Of a DNA stretch of 64,000 nucleotides, positions 16,352 through 24,909 are shown piece by piece; within the stretch, counting starts at the first letter, position 1, and each line of letters opens with the position of its first letter. The translations under genes and the position numbers were made by a program. A model generated the notes under the pieces. That model did no database searches. It was not told where the DNA came from and saw only the letters and a list, made by a program, of their open reading frames with translations. The DNA is from DAOTVC01 sp034437215 (GTDB lineage: Bacteria > Chloroflexota > Anaerolineae > B4-G1 > SLSP01): assembly GCA_034437215.1 (NCBI GenBank), contig DAOTVC010000006.1, positions 10,803 through 74,802 on the forward strand. Direction: 5' to 3'.

Positions 16352-18160
16352 ATGCTTAGCAAGAAGTTGTACGTACTGGTAGCCGCGCTGATGCTCGGAA
16401 GCATGCTGCTTTCGGCCTGCGCCACACCGACCCCTGAGGTGATCACCGTTACCGTCGAGACGATCGTCGAAGGCGAGACCGTGATCGAAGAGCGTGTCGT
16501 CACCGCTACCCCCGGGCCGGAGCCCGAGGAAGAGCGTCCCAGCGTCCTGCGCCTGAACATGGGCCCGGGCGACATCCCCACCCTGGACCCCTCCCTCTCC
16601 ACCGACACCAGCTCCGTGCAGATCGTCTCCGAGCTGCAGCCCGGTCTGACCTTCCTGAACGAGGAAAACCTCGAGCTGGAGCCCGGCATGGCCGAGAGCT
16701 GGAGTATCTCCGACGATGGCCTGGTCTACACCTTCAACCTCCGCGAGGGCATCCCCTGGGTGCGCTGGAACGGTGAGGCCGTCGAAGAGGTGACCGACGA
16801 AGAGGGCAACGTCCGCTACGTGACGGCCCACGACTTCGAATACGGCATCCTGCGCACGGGCATCCCCGCCACCGCCTCCGACTACGCCTACGTCCTGGGC
16901 TTCGCCATCGCAGGCTTCAATGAGCTCAACACCGCCGAGGGCTGGTCCGACATGGACGAGGCCGAACAGCAGGCGCTCCTGGACGGGGTCGCCGTGGAGG
17001 CCCTCGACGACTACACCCTCGAGGTCGGCTTCACCACGCCCGCCGTCTACAACGCCAACATCATCGGCCTGTGGACCGCCGCGGCCCAGCCGCAGTGGCT
17101 CATCGAGGAGCGGGGCGACCGCTGGACGGAGCCCGGCTTCAACCAGAGCTACGGCCCCTACGCCCTCAGGGAGTGGGTGCACGACTCCTACCTGAGCATC
17201 GTCAAGAACCCCTTCTGGCCCGGAACCGAGGCCTCACCCGTCCCCGAGATCGAGACCGTGCGCTTCAGCATGCTCGATGACTCGGCGGCCTTCGCCGAGT
17301 ACGAGGCCGGCAACCTGGACGTCGCGGCTGTCCCCAGCCCCGACCTGGATCGTGTCCGCGCTGACCCGGAGCTCTCCGAGGAGCTGCTCATCGCTCCCGA
17401 CGGCTGCAGCTACTACTACGGCTTCAACACCACCAAGGAGCCGGTGGACAACGTTCACATGCGCCGCGCCCTCTCTTACGCCGTGGATCGCACCGGGCTG
17501 GTCGAGAATGTGACCAAGGGTGGGCAGGAGCCCGCTCGCTGGTTCTGTCGCCCCGGTATGGCGGCCTGCCCGACCATGGATTCCCACCCCGAGGCCGGTA
17601 TCGGCTCTGATCCCGCGATGGCCCAGGAAGAGCTCCAGGCCTACATGGACGAGATGGGCTACACCTCACCGGACGAGATCCCCGAGGTCGTCCTGATGTT
17701 CAACACCTCCGAGGGCCACCAGCGCATCGCCGAGGCCATCGCCGAGATGTGGAAGGAGACCCTGGGCATCAACGTCACCCTGACCAACCAGGAGTGGCGC
17801 GTCTACCTGGCGACCATTCAGGAGGACTCCCCGCCCGTCTGGCGCCTCGGTTGGTGCCTCGACTACCCCGACGCCAACAACTGGACCCGCGAGGTCTTCG
17901 CCATCGGCGGGCATAATGAGGACGCCGTCCAATGGCGCAACGAGGAGTTCACCGCGCTGCTTGAGGAAGCCGCCCTGGAGGAAGATCTGGACACCCGCCA
18001 GGACATGTACGCTGAGGCCGAGACCATCCTCGTCAAAGAGGATGCGGTCATCATCCCCCTCTACTGGTACACTCGCGTGGGCGTGACCCAGCCCTACGTC
18101 AACCGCACCTACTCCCAGCACGGTCACGAGGTCTTCGAGAAGTGGAGTTTAGAGCAGTAG
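16352..18160 (+). CDS. oppA: oligopeptide ABC transporter substrate-binding lipoprotein OppA-type (SBP_bac_5)
   Basis: A 602-residue secreted lipoprotein. The signal peptide ends in LLSAC with Cys23, followed by a short Thr/Glu/Pro linker. The mature domain has the family 5 landmarks LDPSLSTDTSSVQIVSEL, the signature region YTFNLREGIPWVRWNGE, YYYGFNTTKEPVDNVHMRRALSYAVDR and the late VWRLGWCLDYPDANN. It captures peptides or similar solutes for OppBCDF. It lies between the ATPase and permease genes, with GGAGGAG just before ATG 16352. Confidence 0.93.
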   Translation: MLSKKLYVLVAALMLGSMLLSACATPTPEVITVTVETIVEGETVIEERVVTATPGPEPEEERPSVLRLNMGPGDIPTLDPSLSTDTSSVQIVSELQPGLTFLNEENLELEPGMAESWSISDDGLVYTFNLREGIPWVRWNGEAVEEVTDEEGNVRYVTAHDFEYGILRTGIPATASDYAYVLGFAIAGFNELNTAEGWSDMDEAEQQALLDGVAVEALDDYTLEVGFTTPAVYNANIIGLWTAAAQPQWLIEERGDRWTEPGFNQSYGPYALREWVHDSYLSIVKNPFWPGTEASPVPEIETVRFSMLDDSAAFAEYEAGNLDVAAVPSPDLDRVRADPELSEELLIAPDGCSYYYGFNTTKEPVDNVHMRRALSYAVDRTGLVENVTKGGQEPARWFCRPGMAACPTMDSHPEAGIGSDPAMAQEELQAYMDEMGYTSPDEIPEVVLMFNTSEGHQRIAEAIAEMWKETLGINVTLTNQEWRVYLATIQEDSPPVWRLGWCLDYPDANNWTREVFAIGGHNEDAVQWRNEEFTALLEEAALEEDLDTRQDMYAEAETILVKEDAVIIPLYWYTRVGVTQPYVNRTYSQHGHEVFEKWSLEQ

Positions 18161-18181
18161 ACGTCACCCTGTGACGATCCT

Positions 18182-18217
18182 GGAGGGGCAGGGATTCCGT
18201 GAGGGCCCTGCCCCTCC
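18182..18217 (+). terminator. strong hairpin between oppA and oppB
   Basis: GGAGGGGCAGGG and CCCTGCCCCTCC form a perfect 12-bp GC-rich stem with a 12-nt loop, 21 bp after oppA. No T-run. In many binding-protein operons such a hairpin protects the upstream mRNA so that the binding protein is made in excess; the same role is inferred here. Confidence 0.6.
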
Positions 18218-18339
18218 CAGAAGCCCCAGCCCTCGTCCCCGGGGGCGGGCCGGCGGGAGAGGCTCGAGCCGCCCTCGCGGACGGAGGCTTGGCGCTTTAG
18301 ACGTAGTAGCTATCCGATGCTTTTCTTAGGAGAGTGACA

Positions 18340-19398
18340 ATGGCCCGCTATATTGTGCAACGTATCTTATGGATGTTCGTCGTGCTCTTCTTCATCTCCC
18401 TGATTACCTTCGGGATGATGCACACCGTGCCCGGGGGGCCCTTCGACAGGGAGAAGAAGTTGCCCGATGAGATTATCGCGAATCTCAAAGAACGCTATCA
18501 TCTTGATGAACCCTTCTGGAAGCAGTACCTGCTCTACGTGGACAACGTCGTGGTGCCGGAGATCAGCCGGGAGGATTCCATCTCCATGCTGGACGAGACC
18601 CTCATCAACGTCCCCCTGCCCGGGGGCTACTACCTCCGCTGGATGAACTTCGGCCCCTCCTACTCCTCGCGCAGCCGTACCGTCAACGACATCATCCGGG
18701 ACCAGCTGCCCGTCTCCATCCAGCTGGGTCTGGTCTCCATGACCGTCGCCCTCCTCATCGGACTCCCCATGGGCATCCTTGCGGCCCTCAACCAGAACAC
18801 CGTCTGGGACTTTCTGGGGATGAGCGTGGCCATTCTGGGGGTCTCGGTGCCCGTGGTGGCGATGGGTCCCGTGCTGGTCTGGATCTTCGGCGTGGCCCTC
18901 AAGTGGCTGCCACCGACGGGCTGGGGAGCTCAGCCTCCCTACACCTTCTTCTTCATCCCCCGCTCCCTCTTCAGCTGGGACTTCTGGAAGTACACGCTCA
19001 TGCCCGCCTTCGCCGTGGGCACCGGGAACTCGGCCATCATCGCCCGCCTCACCCGCGCCAGCCTCCTGCAGGTCATCCATGAGGACTACATCCGCACGGC
19101 CCGCGCCAAGGGATTGGCAGAGCGCACCATCACCACCCGGCACGCGCTGCGTAACGCCCTCATCCCTGTGGTCACCATTCTTGGCCCCATGTTTGCCGCC
19201 GTGCTGACCGGCCTCTTCGTGGTGGAGCAGGTCTTCGGCATTCCCGGCCTGGGCAGGTACTTCATTACCAGCATCACCAACCGCGACTACCCCGTCATCA
19301 TGGGCACGATCCTGCTCTACGCCATCTTCCTCGTCTTCGCCAACGTGCTGGTCGACATCACCTACGCCTGGCTGGATCCCCGGATCCGGTACGATTGA
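18340..19398 (+). CDS. oppB: oligopeptide ABC transporter permease OppB
   Basis: A 352-residue permease beginning with the family signature ARYIVQRILWMFVVLFFISLITFGMMHTVPGGPFD. A periplasmic loop of about 120 residues follows, then five more membrane segments. The EAA loop is YIRTARAKGLAERTITTRHALRNALIPVVT. The end VLVDITYAWLDPRIRYD is typical of OppB/DppB. ATG 18340 is preferred over GTG 18334 because TAGGAGAG then has proper spacing. Confidence 0.93.
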   Translation: MARYIVQRILWMFVVLFFISLITFGMMHTVPGGPFDREKKLPDEIIANLKERYHLDEPFWKQYLLYVDNVVVPEISREDSISMLDETLINVPLPGGYYLRWMNFGPSYSSRSRTVNDIIRDQLPVSIQLGLVSMTVALLIGLPMGILAALNQNTVWDFLGMSVAILGVSVPVVAMGPVLVWIFGVALKWLPPTGWGAQPPYTFFFIPRSLFSWDFWKYTLMPAFAVGTGNSAIIARLTRASLLQVIHEDYIRTARAKGLAERTITTRHALRNALIPVVTILGPMFAAVLTGLFVVEQVFGIPGLGRYFITSITNRDYPVIMGTILLYAIFLVFANVLVDITYAWLDPRIRYD

Positions 19399-19422
19399 TT
19401 CCAGGTAACAGAGGAGACACTG

Positions 19423-20430
19423 ATGGCAACTATTGAAACTGAAGTCGTTATCCCGCAGCGACGCAAGCACGCCGGTCTCTGGGCCGACGCCCTCTCCCGC
19501 CTCACCCGTAATCGCGCCGCCATCGTCGGCGGGGTGATGGTCATTCTGCTTATCCTGACGGCGCTCTTCGCCGGCCCGATCGCCCCCTACTCCTTCTCGG
19601 AGCAGGATCGGATGCAGACGGACGCCGTCCCCCGCTGGATTACCGCCGTCTTTCCCATGATCAAGCCCTACGCCAAGATCAGTACCGACTTTCCCGCCGG
19701 CGCCGACTACGTGGGACGGGATCTGCTGAGCCGTCTCATCTACGGCTCCCGCATCTCCCTCTCCGTGGCCCTCATCGGTCCCCTCATCGCGCTGCTGGTG
19801 GGCACCGTCTACGGGTTGGTCTCCGGCTTCTTCGGAGGACGGGTCGATAACCTGATGATGCGCTTCGTGGACATCATGTACGCCTTCCCCACGATGCTCT
19901 TGATCATCCTGTTGATGGCCACCTTCCGCTCGACCTTTGCGCAGCACGCGCCCGGAACTCTGGGCTACATCTTGAACGACATCGACAGCCGCTTCGGCGG
20001 CATGCTCTTCATCTTCGTCGGCATCGGCATCACCGCCTGGATGGGGACGGCGCGCCTGGCGCGCGGACAGGTACTCTCGCTACGCGAGCAGGAGTTCACC
20101 CTCGCCGCGCGGGCGATGGGCGCCGGCAACTCGCGCATCATCTTCAAACACCTGCTGCCCAACGTCCTGGGTCCCCTGATGATCGCGGTGACCCTCGCCA
20201 TCCCCGGCTACATCGCCACCGAGGCCTTCTTGAGCTTCATCGGTCTGGGGGTCAATCCCCCCACACCCAGCTGGGGCTCGATGATCTCCGACGGCGCCCA
20301 GTCCATCCGCACCTACCCCCACCAGGCCATCCTCCCCGCCCTGGCCCTCTCCATCACCATGTTCGCCTTCAACTTCCTGGGCGACGGGCTGCGAGACGCC
20401 CTCGACCCCCGTCTGCGGGGCGTGCAGTAA
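19423..20430 (+). CDS. oppC: oligopeptide ABC transporter permease OppC
   Basis: A 335-residue permease with the OppC pattern: cytoplasmic N-terminus, LTRNRAAIVGGVMVILLILTALFAG, the conserved GADYVGRDLLSRLIYGSRISL, the EAA loop FTLAARAMGAGNSRIIFKHLLPNVLGPLMI and the final FAFNFLGDGLRDALDPRLRG. It is the last gene of the operon, 24 bp after oppB, and is followed by a classical terminator. Confidence 0.94.
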   Translation: MATIETEVVIPQRRKHAGLWADALSRLTRNRAAIVGGVMVILLILTALFAGPIAPYSFSEQDRMQTDAVPRWITAVFPMIKPYAKISTDFPAGADYVGRDLLSRLIYGSRISLSVALIGPLIALLVGTVYGLVSGFFGGRVDNLMMRFVDIMYAFPTMLLIILLMATFRSTFAQHAPGTLGYILNDIDSRFGGMLFIFVGIGITAWMGTARLARGQVLSLREQEFTLAARAMGAGNSRIIFKHLLPNVLGPLMIAVTLAIPGYIATEAFLSFIGLGVNPPTPSWGSMISDGAQSIRTYPHQAILPALALSITMFAFNFLGDGLRDALDPRLRGVQ

Positions 20431-20451
20431 GCTGCACCTCGCCAGCGATCC

Positions 20452-20484
20452 CGGGCGACGGCTCAAGCCGTCGCCCGTTTTTTT
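20452..20484 (+). terminator. Rho-independent terminator of the opp operon
   Basis: Perfect 11-bp stem CGGGCGACGGC / GCCGTCGCCCG, loop TCAA, followed by seven T. The clearest intrinsic terminator in the window. Confidence 0.95.
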
Positions 20485-20492
20485 GTAGTCGG

Positions 20493-20520
20493 TTGTGAGG
20501 CTTTGGAGCGGTGCTATACT
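20493..20520 (+). promoter_or_regulatory. sigma70-type promoter for the M23-SH3-glycosidase gene
   Basis: -35 TTGTGA (20493-20498), 16-bp spacer, -10 TATACT (20515-20520), leader of about 30 nt to ATG 20557. Confidence 0.6.
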
Positions 20521-20556
20521 ACCTCCAGCGTTCCTCAGCAGGAGACAGGGAGGGAG

Positions 20557-23211
20557 ATGATGGCCTTTCGCATGCGTTGGCCCACAGAGCACGACGGTAT
20601 CACCCAGGAGTTCGGGGAAAGACCCCACTTCTACGGGAAGTTCGGCCTTCCCGGACACGAGGGGCTGGACTTCCGCGCCCCCGAGGGCAGTGAGGTCTAC
20701 ACCGTTGCCGGCGGTACCGTCATCGAAGTACGACGGGACGGCAACTCCGACCTGGCGAACAAGCCTTACGGCAACCAGCTGCGCGTCCGCCATCCCGGAG
20801 GCTTCACCTCCGTCTACGCTCACCTCTCCGAGGCCCTCGTCGTTCCCGGTGAAGAGGTCACAGCCGGGCAGCTGGTGGGCCTGGCGGGCAACACGGGCAA
20901 CTCCAGCGGCGCCCACCTCCACCTGACCCTCAAGAAGGAGGGGGCGACGGACGCCGGCGAGACGACCTACCCCTACGACATCGTCGACCCCACCCCCTAC
21001 CTGGAGCCCTTCTCCGGAGAGGGACGGGTGGAGCCTGACGTACCTCCGGAGCCCACCCTGGACCTCCAGGTCGAGAGCCCCGAGGTCGGCTACCTGAACG
21101 TCCGGGCCGCTCCCTACGTGGGGGCAGAGCGCAGCGGGCGGGTGGCGGACGGGGCTATCTTGGGCTCCCTCGAAGCGGAGGCGGTGACGCGCCAGAAGGT
21201 CGGGCAGGTGGGACGGTGGCTGCACGTCCGGCTGCCCGATGGGGAGGACGGCTACGTCGCCGCCTGGTACCTGACCCTGCCCACCGTGGAGCCCGAGCCG
21301 GAGGAGAGGGCCCTCGTCGTCGTCGACAGCCCCGAGTTTCCCCTCAAACTGCGGAGCGGTCCCGGTACCGAGCACGAGATCCTGGCGCGCCTGCCCGACG
21401 GCACCATCCTCGTGGCCCAGGAGCCCGTGGAGGAGGTGCGCCGGAAGGTGGGCGGTCACGGGGAGTGGCTGCAGGTGAAGAGCCCGGAGGGAGAGGCGGG
21501 CTACGCAGCCGCCTGGTATCTCGACTACCAACCCCTCCCTCTCGGGCCCGAGGAGGAGCTCTATCGCTACGTCAGGGTCGAGAGTCCGGGCTTCGGGCTC
21601 CGCGTGCGGAGCGGGCCCGGCACCGAGTACGAGCAGGTCTGGTGGGTGCCCCACGCCACCGTCCTGGAGACCCTGGAGGACCCCTTCGTCGTCCAGCGAA
21701 AGATCGGGACCCATGGGACCTGGATTCGAGTCCGCACCCCGGCGCGCAAGGAGGGCTACGTCGCCGCCTGGTACGTGGAGGCTATGGAGGAGCAGGATCT
21801 ACGCCAACCCGTTCGCCCCGCCAGGCTATCCCGCGCCGTCGCTCCCTACATCTTCGGCATGCACGCCGCCGAGCTGAGCGACGACCCCGCCACCGGAGAC
21901 GAACTGCGCGCCCTCTTCAACGCCGCGGGGAAGAAGGGCTGGGTCCTCTTCACCCAGGCCATCGGACACCGACCCGCGGGGGTTGGGCTCAACTCGCAGC
22001 TGCGAGGGCGCCTCTGGGAGTGGGCGGAGCAGGGCTTCGGCGTCATCGTGCGGCTCAACAACGGCTACCACCCCGCGGGCACCCTGCCCGAATCGGAGCA
22101 CTACGACGCCTTCGCGGCGACCTGTGCCCGTTGGGCAGAGCTCTATCTGAAGAACGACGCCCCCGCCCCCCGCGACTACCCGTGGACCCTGCAGATCGGC
22201 AACGAACAGAACAACCCCAGCGAGCACCCCGGTGGGCTGCACGCACCGCGGGAGCACATCACGCCGGAGCTCTACGCTGCGGCCTTCAACAAGGTCTACA
22301 CCGCCCTCAAGGCCGTCTTGCCCGGCGCCGTCGTCTGCCCCGGCGCCGTCGATCCCTACAACTCCTCTCCCCTGCCGCTGCTGGGCAACGCCCGCTGGCG
22401 TCCCCTCACCTACTTCGAGAAGCTCTTAGAGGGGATCGAGGCCCTCGACGGTCTGGTGCTCCACGCCTACACCCACGGCCCCTCCCTGGAGGCCATCACC
22501 CACCTCGCCACCTTCGACGACCCCTTCCTGGGCGACCACTACTTCGACTTCCAGACCTACCGCCTCTTCATGGAGCGCATCCCGCTCAAGTGGCAGCAGG
22601 TGCCCGTCCACATCACCGAGACCAACCACGTCTGCCGCCCGCCCAACGCCCCCGCCTGCGACAACCCCGCCCACCAGGGCTGGATCGACGCCAACATCGG
22701 CTGGGTACGCCAGGTCTACGAGGAGATCGACGACTGGAACGACCGGCCCTACGCCCAGCAGATCCGCGGGCTCCTGCTCTACCGCTGGACGGGCGATCAG
22801 TGGTCCCTGCGCGACAAGGGGGGCATTCTGGAGGACTTCCGCCAGGCGATGCGGAACGACTACCGCTGGCGGGCACCCCAACCGCGGGTGGTGGTGGCCC
22901 TGGCAGCCGCAGCCGCGACCGCGGAGGCCCTGCCGTCCGTCGACGAACGCGTCCTCCTCACCGCCGACGACTTCAAGATCCTCTGGGGGATCGGGCCGAA
23001 GACGGAGGCGCTCCTCAACGCGGCGGGCATCGTCACCTTCGAGCAGCTGACGGCGCTTAGCCCGCGGGAGCTGCGGAGGATTCTAAACGAGACGGACGTT
23101 CGATCTCGCTACCTCTCCAGCTGGCCCGAGCAGGCCGCGCTGGCGGCAGAACGCAGGTGGGTGGATCTCTTCAGGTATCAGACGCGGATGGGCCGAGTGA
23201 CGCCCCTATAA
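20557..23211 (+). CDS. multidomain protein: M23 peptidase + three SH3-like repeats + glycosidase-like barrel + helix-hairpin-helix
   Basis: 884 residues in one frame. Residues 25-150 form an M23 (LytM) endopeptidase with all metal ligands: His34 and Asp38 in GHEGLDF and the HxH of GAHLHLTL near 120. Three SH3-like repeats (about 165-250, 255-330, 335-415) each end in GYVAAWYL or a close variant. Residues 425-750 resemble a TIM-barrel glycosidase of clan A type: QIGNEQNN gives an Asn549-Glu550 acid/base pair and VHITETNH a possible nucleophile Glu688. Residues 805-884 form a helix-hairpin-helix-like domain (ILWGIGPKTEALLNAAGI). A wall-lytic enzyme is suggested, yet no signal peptide or membrane anchor is seen, so its location is unclear. 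ATG 20557 has AGGGAG upstream. No phage genes flank it. Confidence 0.85.
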   Translation: MMAFRMRWPTEHDGITQEFGERPHFYGKFGLPGHEGLDFRAPEGSEVYTVAGGTVIEVRRDGNSDLANKPYGNQLRVRHPGGFTSVYAHLSEALVVPGEEVTAGQLVGLAGNTGNSSGAHLHLTLKKEGATDAGETTYPYDIVDPTPYLEPFSGEGRVEPDVPPEPTLDLQVESPEVGYLNVRAAPYVGAERSGRVADGAILGSLEAEAVTRQKVGQVGRWLHVRLPDGEDGYVAAWYLTLPTVEPEPEERALVVVDSPEFPLKLRSGPGTEHEILARLPDGTILVAQEPVEEVRRKVGGHGEWLQVKSPEGEAGYAAAWYLDYQPLPLGPEEELYRYVRVESPGFGLRVRSGPGTEYEQVWWVPHATVLETLEDPFVVQRKIGTHGTWIRVRTPARKEGYVAAWYVEAMEEQDLRQPVRPARLSRAVAPYIFGMHAAELSDDPATGDELRALFNAAGKKGWVLFTQAIGHRPAGVGLNSQLRGRLWEWAEQGFGVIVRLNNGYHPAGTLPESEHYDAFAATCARWAELYLKNDAPAPRDYPWTLQIGNEQNNPSEHPGGLHAPREHITPELYAAAFNKVYTALKAVLPGAVVCPGAVDPYNSSPLPLLGNARWRPLTYFEKLLEGIEALDGLVLHAYTHGPSLEAITHLATFDDPFLGDHYFDFQTYRLFMERIPLKWQQVPVHITETNHVCRPPNAPACDNPAHQGWIDANIGWVRQVYEEIDDWNDRPYAQQIRGLLLYRWTGDQWSLRDKGGILEDFRQAMRNDYRWRAPQPRVVVALAAAAATAEALPSVDERVLLTADDFKILWGIGPKTEALLNAAGIVTFEQLTALSPRELRRILNETDVRSRYLSSWPEQAALAAERRWVDLFRYQTRMGRVTPL

Positions 23212-23345
23212 CACTGGGGGCTGTTTCACTCGAGTTAGGTCGAGGCGTGAAACGTGAAACGTAAAGCGTGAGATCATCACGTTTCACGCTTTACGCTTCA
23301 GCCACGGACAGCTTCCAGCCGAGTTGAAACACACCCATAATACTT
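23208..23345. mobile_element. MITE-like element, family 1, copy 1 (older copy)
   Basis: The element occupies about 23217-23336. Its left end GGGGCTGTTTCAC is degenerate; its right end AGTTGAAACACACCC is intact. The core is a palindrome of CGTGAAA heptads (23241-23299). The flanking 9-mers are ATAACACTG and ATAATACTT, matching at 7 of 9 positions, consistent with a decayed target duplication. Same orientation as copy 2. Confidence 0.7.
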
Positions 23346-23354
23346 TTACAGACC

Positions 23355-24641
23355 CTAAGATTCATCCTTCTTCACGAGAACCTGGTCAATGCGCAGCCCA
23401 TCCATGTCCACCACCTCGAAGCTCCAGCCCTCCCAACGTACGACCTCGCCCCGCTCGGGGATGCGCTTGAGGAGCGCCAGGATGAGCCCGGCGAGGGTCT
23501 CGTAGCCCACCTGCCCCCGCTCGGGCAGCGTCCCCAGATCGAGAAAGGCCTCGAGTTCGTCCACCGGATAATCACCGTCCACGAGCCATGAACCATCGGC
23601 GCGCTCGACAATCTGCGGACCACCGACGGGGCCGGCGGAGGGCAGATCCCCCATGATGCTCTCCAGGAGATCGTGCAGCGTGATCAATCCCTTGATCCCG
23701 CCGTACTCGTCGACGACGAAGGCGACGTGCACCTTGGAGTCCCGGAAGCGCTCCAGCATCGCCAGGGCCGGCAGCGACTCGGGCACGTAGATGGGCTGCC
23801 GCAGCTCGGACGTGAAGTCGAGGGAGCGACCCGCCAGATTCTGCGCCAGGAGATCCTTGGCGTAGGCCAAACCCAGGACGCGATCCAGAACCCCCCGGCA
23901 GACGGGAAAGCGGGAGTAGCCGGTGGAGCGCACCTTTTCGAGATTCTCCTCCAGCGGTTCCTCCAGGTCCAACCAGACGATGTCATGACGCGGGGTCATG
24001 ACGGTACGCGCCCGCTGATCGCTCATACGGAAGATGGCTTCGACCATCTCGCTCTCCACGTCCTCGAAGACCCCGGCCTCCGCCCCCTGCGCCAGCAGGA
24101 GGGTGATCTCCTCATCGGTAACGGGAGGCTCCTGATCCAGATCTCCGCCGAAGAGCGCCAGGACGCCCTTCGTCGACACCGTCAGCAGCGCGACGATGGG
24201 CGCGGTCAGGCGCGCCAGCCGCGCCATCAGTGGGGCCAAACGGATCGCCAGGCGTTCGGGATTCGCCAACGCCAACCGTTTGGGAGCCAGCTCGCCCAGC
24301 ACGAGGGTGAGATAGGTGATAGCGAGAACGACGAGGGCCACGCCCACGACCTCGGCATACGGCGCGAGCAAGGGAATGTCTCGCAGCCAGAGCGCCAGGC
24401 GCTCCGCCAAAGAGGCACCGCCGAAGGCTCCCGCCAGGGTCCCCACCAGCGTGATCCCTATCTGGATGGTGGAGAGGAAGCGGTTGGGGGCCTCCTGGAG
24501 CTCGAGGGCGATCTTCGCCCCCTGCTCCCCGCGCTGCAGACGCTCCTGCAGGCGCGCCGGTCGGGCTGCGATGACGGCGATCTCCGCCAGCGCGAAGAGC
24601 CCGTTGAGCAGAATCAGTGCCAGAATGATGATGATTTCCAT
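23355..24641 (-). CDS. CNNM/CorC (HlyC) family transporter-associated membrane protein
   Basis: A 428-residue protein with the three-part layout of the family: an N-terminal DUF21/CNNM membrane domain (residues 1-190, starting IIIILALILLNGLFALAEIAVIAAR), two CBS domains (about 200-325, with ARTVMTPRHDIVWLD and VHVAFVVDEYGGIKGLITLHDLLE), and a C-terminal CorC_HlyC domain (about 340-425, WLVDGDYPVDELEAFLDLG). Family members are linked to Mg2+/Co2+ efflux or magnesium balance; the old 'hemolysin' name is not supported. Transcribed towards the 20557 gene, with a MITE in between. GGAGGTG precedes the ATG. Confidence 0.92.
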   Translation of the reverse strand: MEIIIILALILLNGLFALAEIAVIAARPARLQERLQRGEQGAKIALELQEAPNRFLSTIQIGITLVGTLAGAFGGASLAERLALWLRDIPLLAPYAEVVGVALVVLAITYLTLVLGELAPKRLALANPERLAIRLAPLMARLARLTAPIVALLTVSTKGVLALFGGDLDQEPPVTDEEITLLLAQGAEAGVFEDVESEMVEAIFRMSDQRARTVMTPRHDIVWLDLEEPLEENLEKVRSTGYSRFPVCRGVLDRVLGLAYAKDLLAQNLAGRSLDFTSELRQPIYVPESLPALAMLERFRDSKVHVAFVVDEYGGIKGLITLHDLLESIMGDLPSAGPVGGPQIVERADGSWLVDGDYPVDELEAFLDLGTLPERGQVGYETLAGLILALLKRIPERGEVVRWEGWSFEVVDMDGLRIDQVLVKKDES

Positions 24642-24701
24642 AGTACACCTCCAGAGCTAAAAGAGCTATACTCCCAGACTCGGAGACCGAAAATTAGGTT
24701 C

Positions 24702-24747
24702 GTAGTAACCGCTTTAGCGGTTGTTAGACGGCTAAAGCCGGTACTAC
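24702..24747. repeat. imperfect hairpin repeat with CTTTAGC/GCTAAAG core
   Basis: GTAGTAACCGCTTTAGCGG faces CGGCTAAAGCCGGTACTAC. The arms pair with two or three mismatches around a short loop. It lies upstream of the CNNM gene, next to MITE copy 2. Confidence 0.6.
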
Positions 24748-24756
24748 CAGCCCCCA

Positions 24757-24881
24757 AAATCACATGGGTGTGTTTCACTTGAGTTAAACCGAGGCGTGAA
24801 ACGTGAGATCCTCACGTTTCACGCCTTACGTTTCAGCGAATGGGTAGCTTCCAACTGAGTTGAAACACACCCAAATCACAT
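24757..24881. mobile_element. MITE-like element, family 1, copy 2, with perfect 9-bp target duplication
   Basis: The element spans 24766-24872 (107 bp). Ends: GGGTGTGTTTCACTTGAGTT at left and AACTGAGTTGAAACACACCC at right, a terminal inverted repeat with 12 perfect outer bases. AAATCACAT directly flanks both ends (24757-24765 and 24873-24881). The core is a palindromic pair of CGTGAAA heptads. There is no coding capacity, so mobility would need a transposase elsewhere. Confidence 0.85.
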
Positions 24882-24909
24882 CTACTGAGACCCGGAGACC
24901 GGGAGCGCG

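Noticed and set aside
20557..23211. Phage endolysin or prophage remnant
   Set aside because: M23 plus SH3 domains suggested it, but no phage structural, integrase or holin gene is in the area and neighbours are ordinary chromosomal genes.
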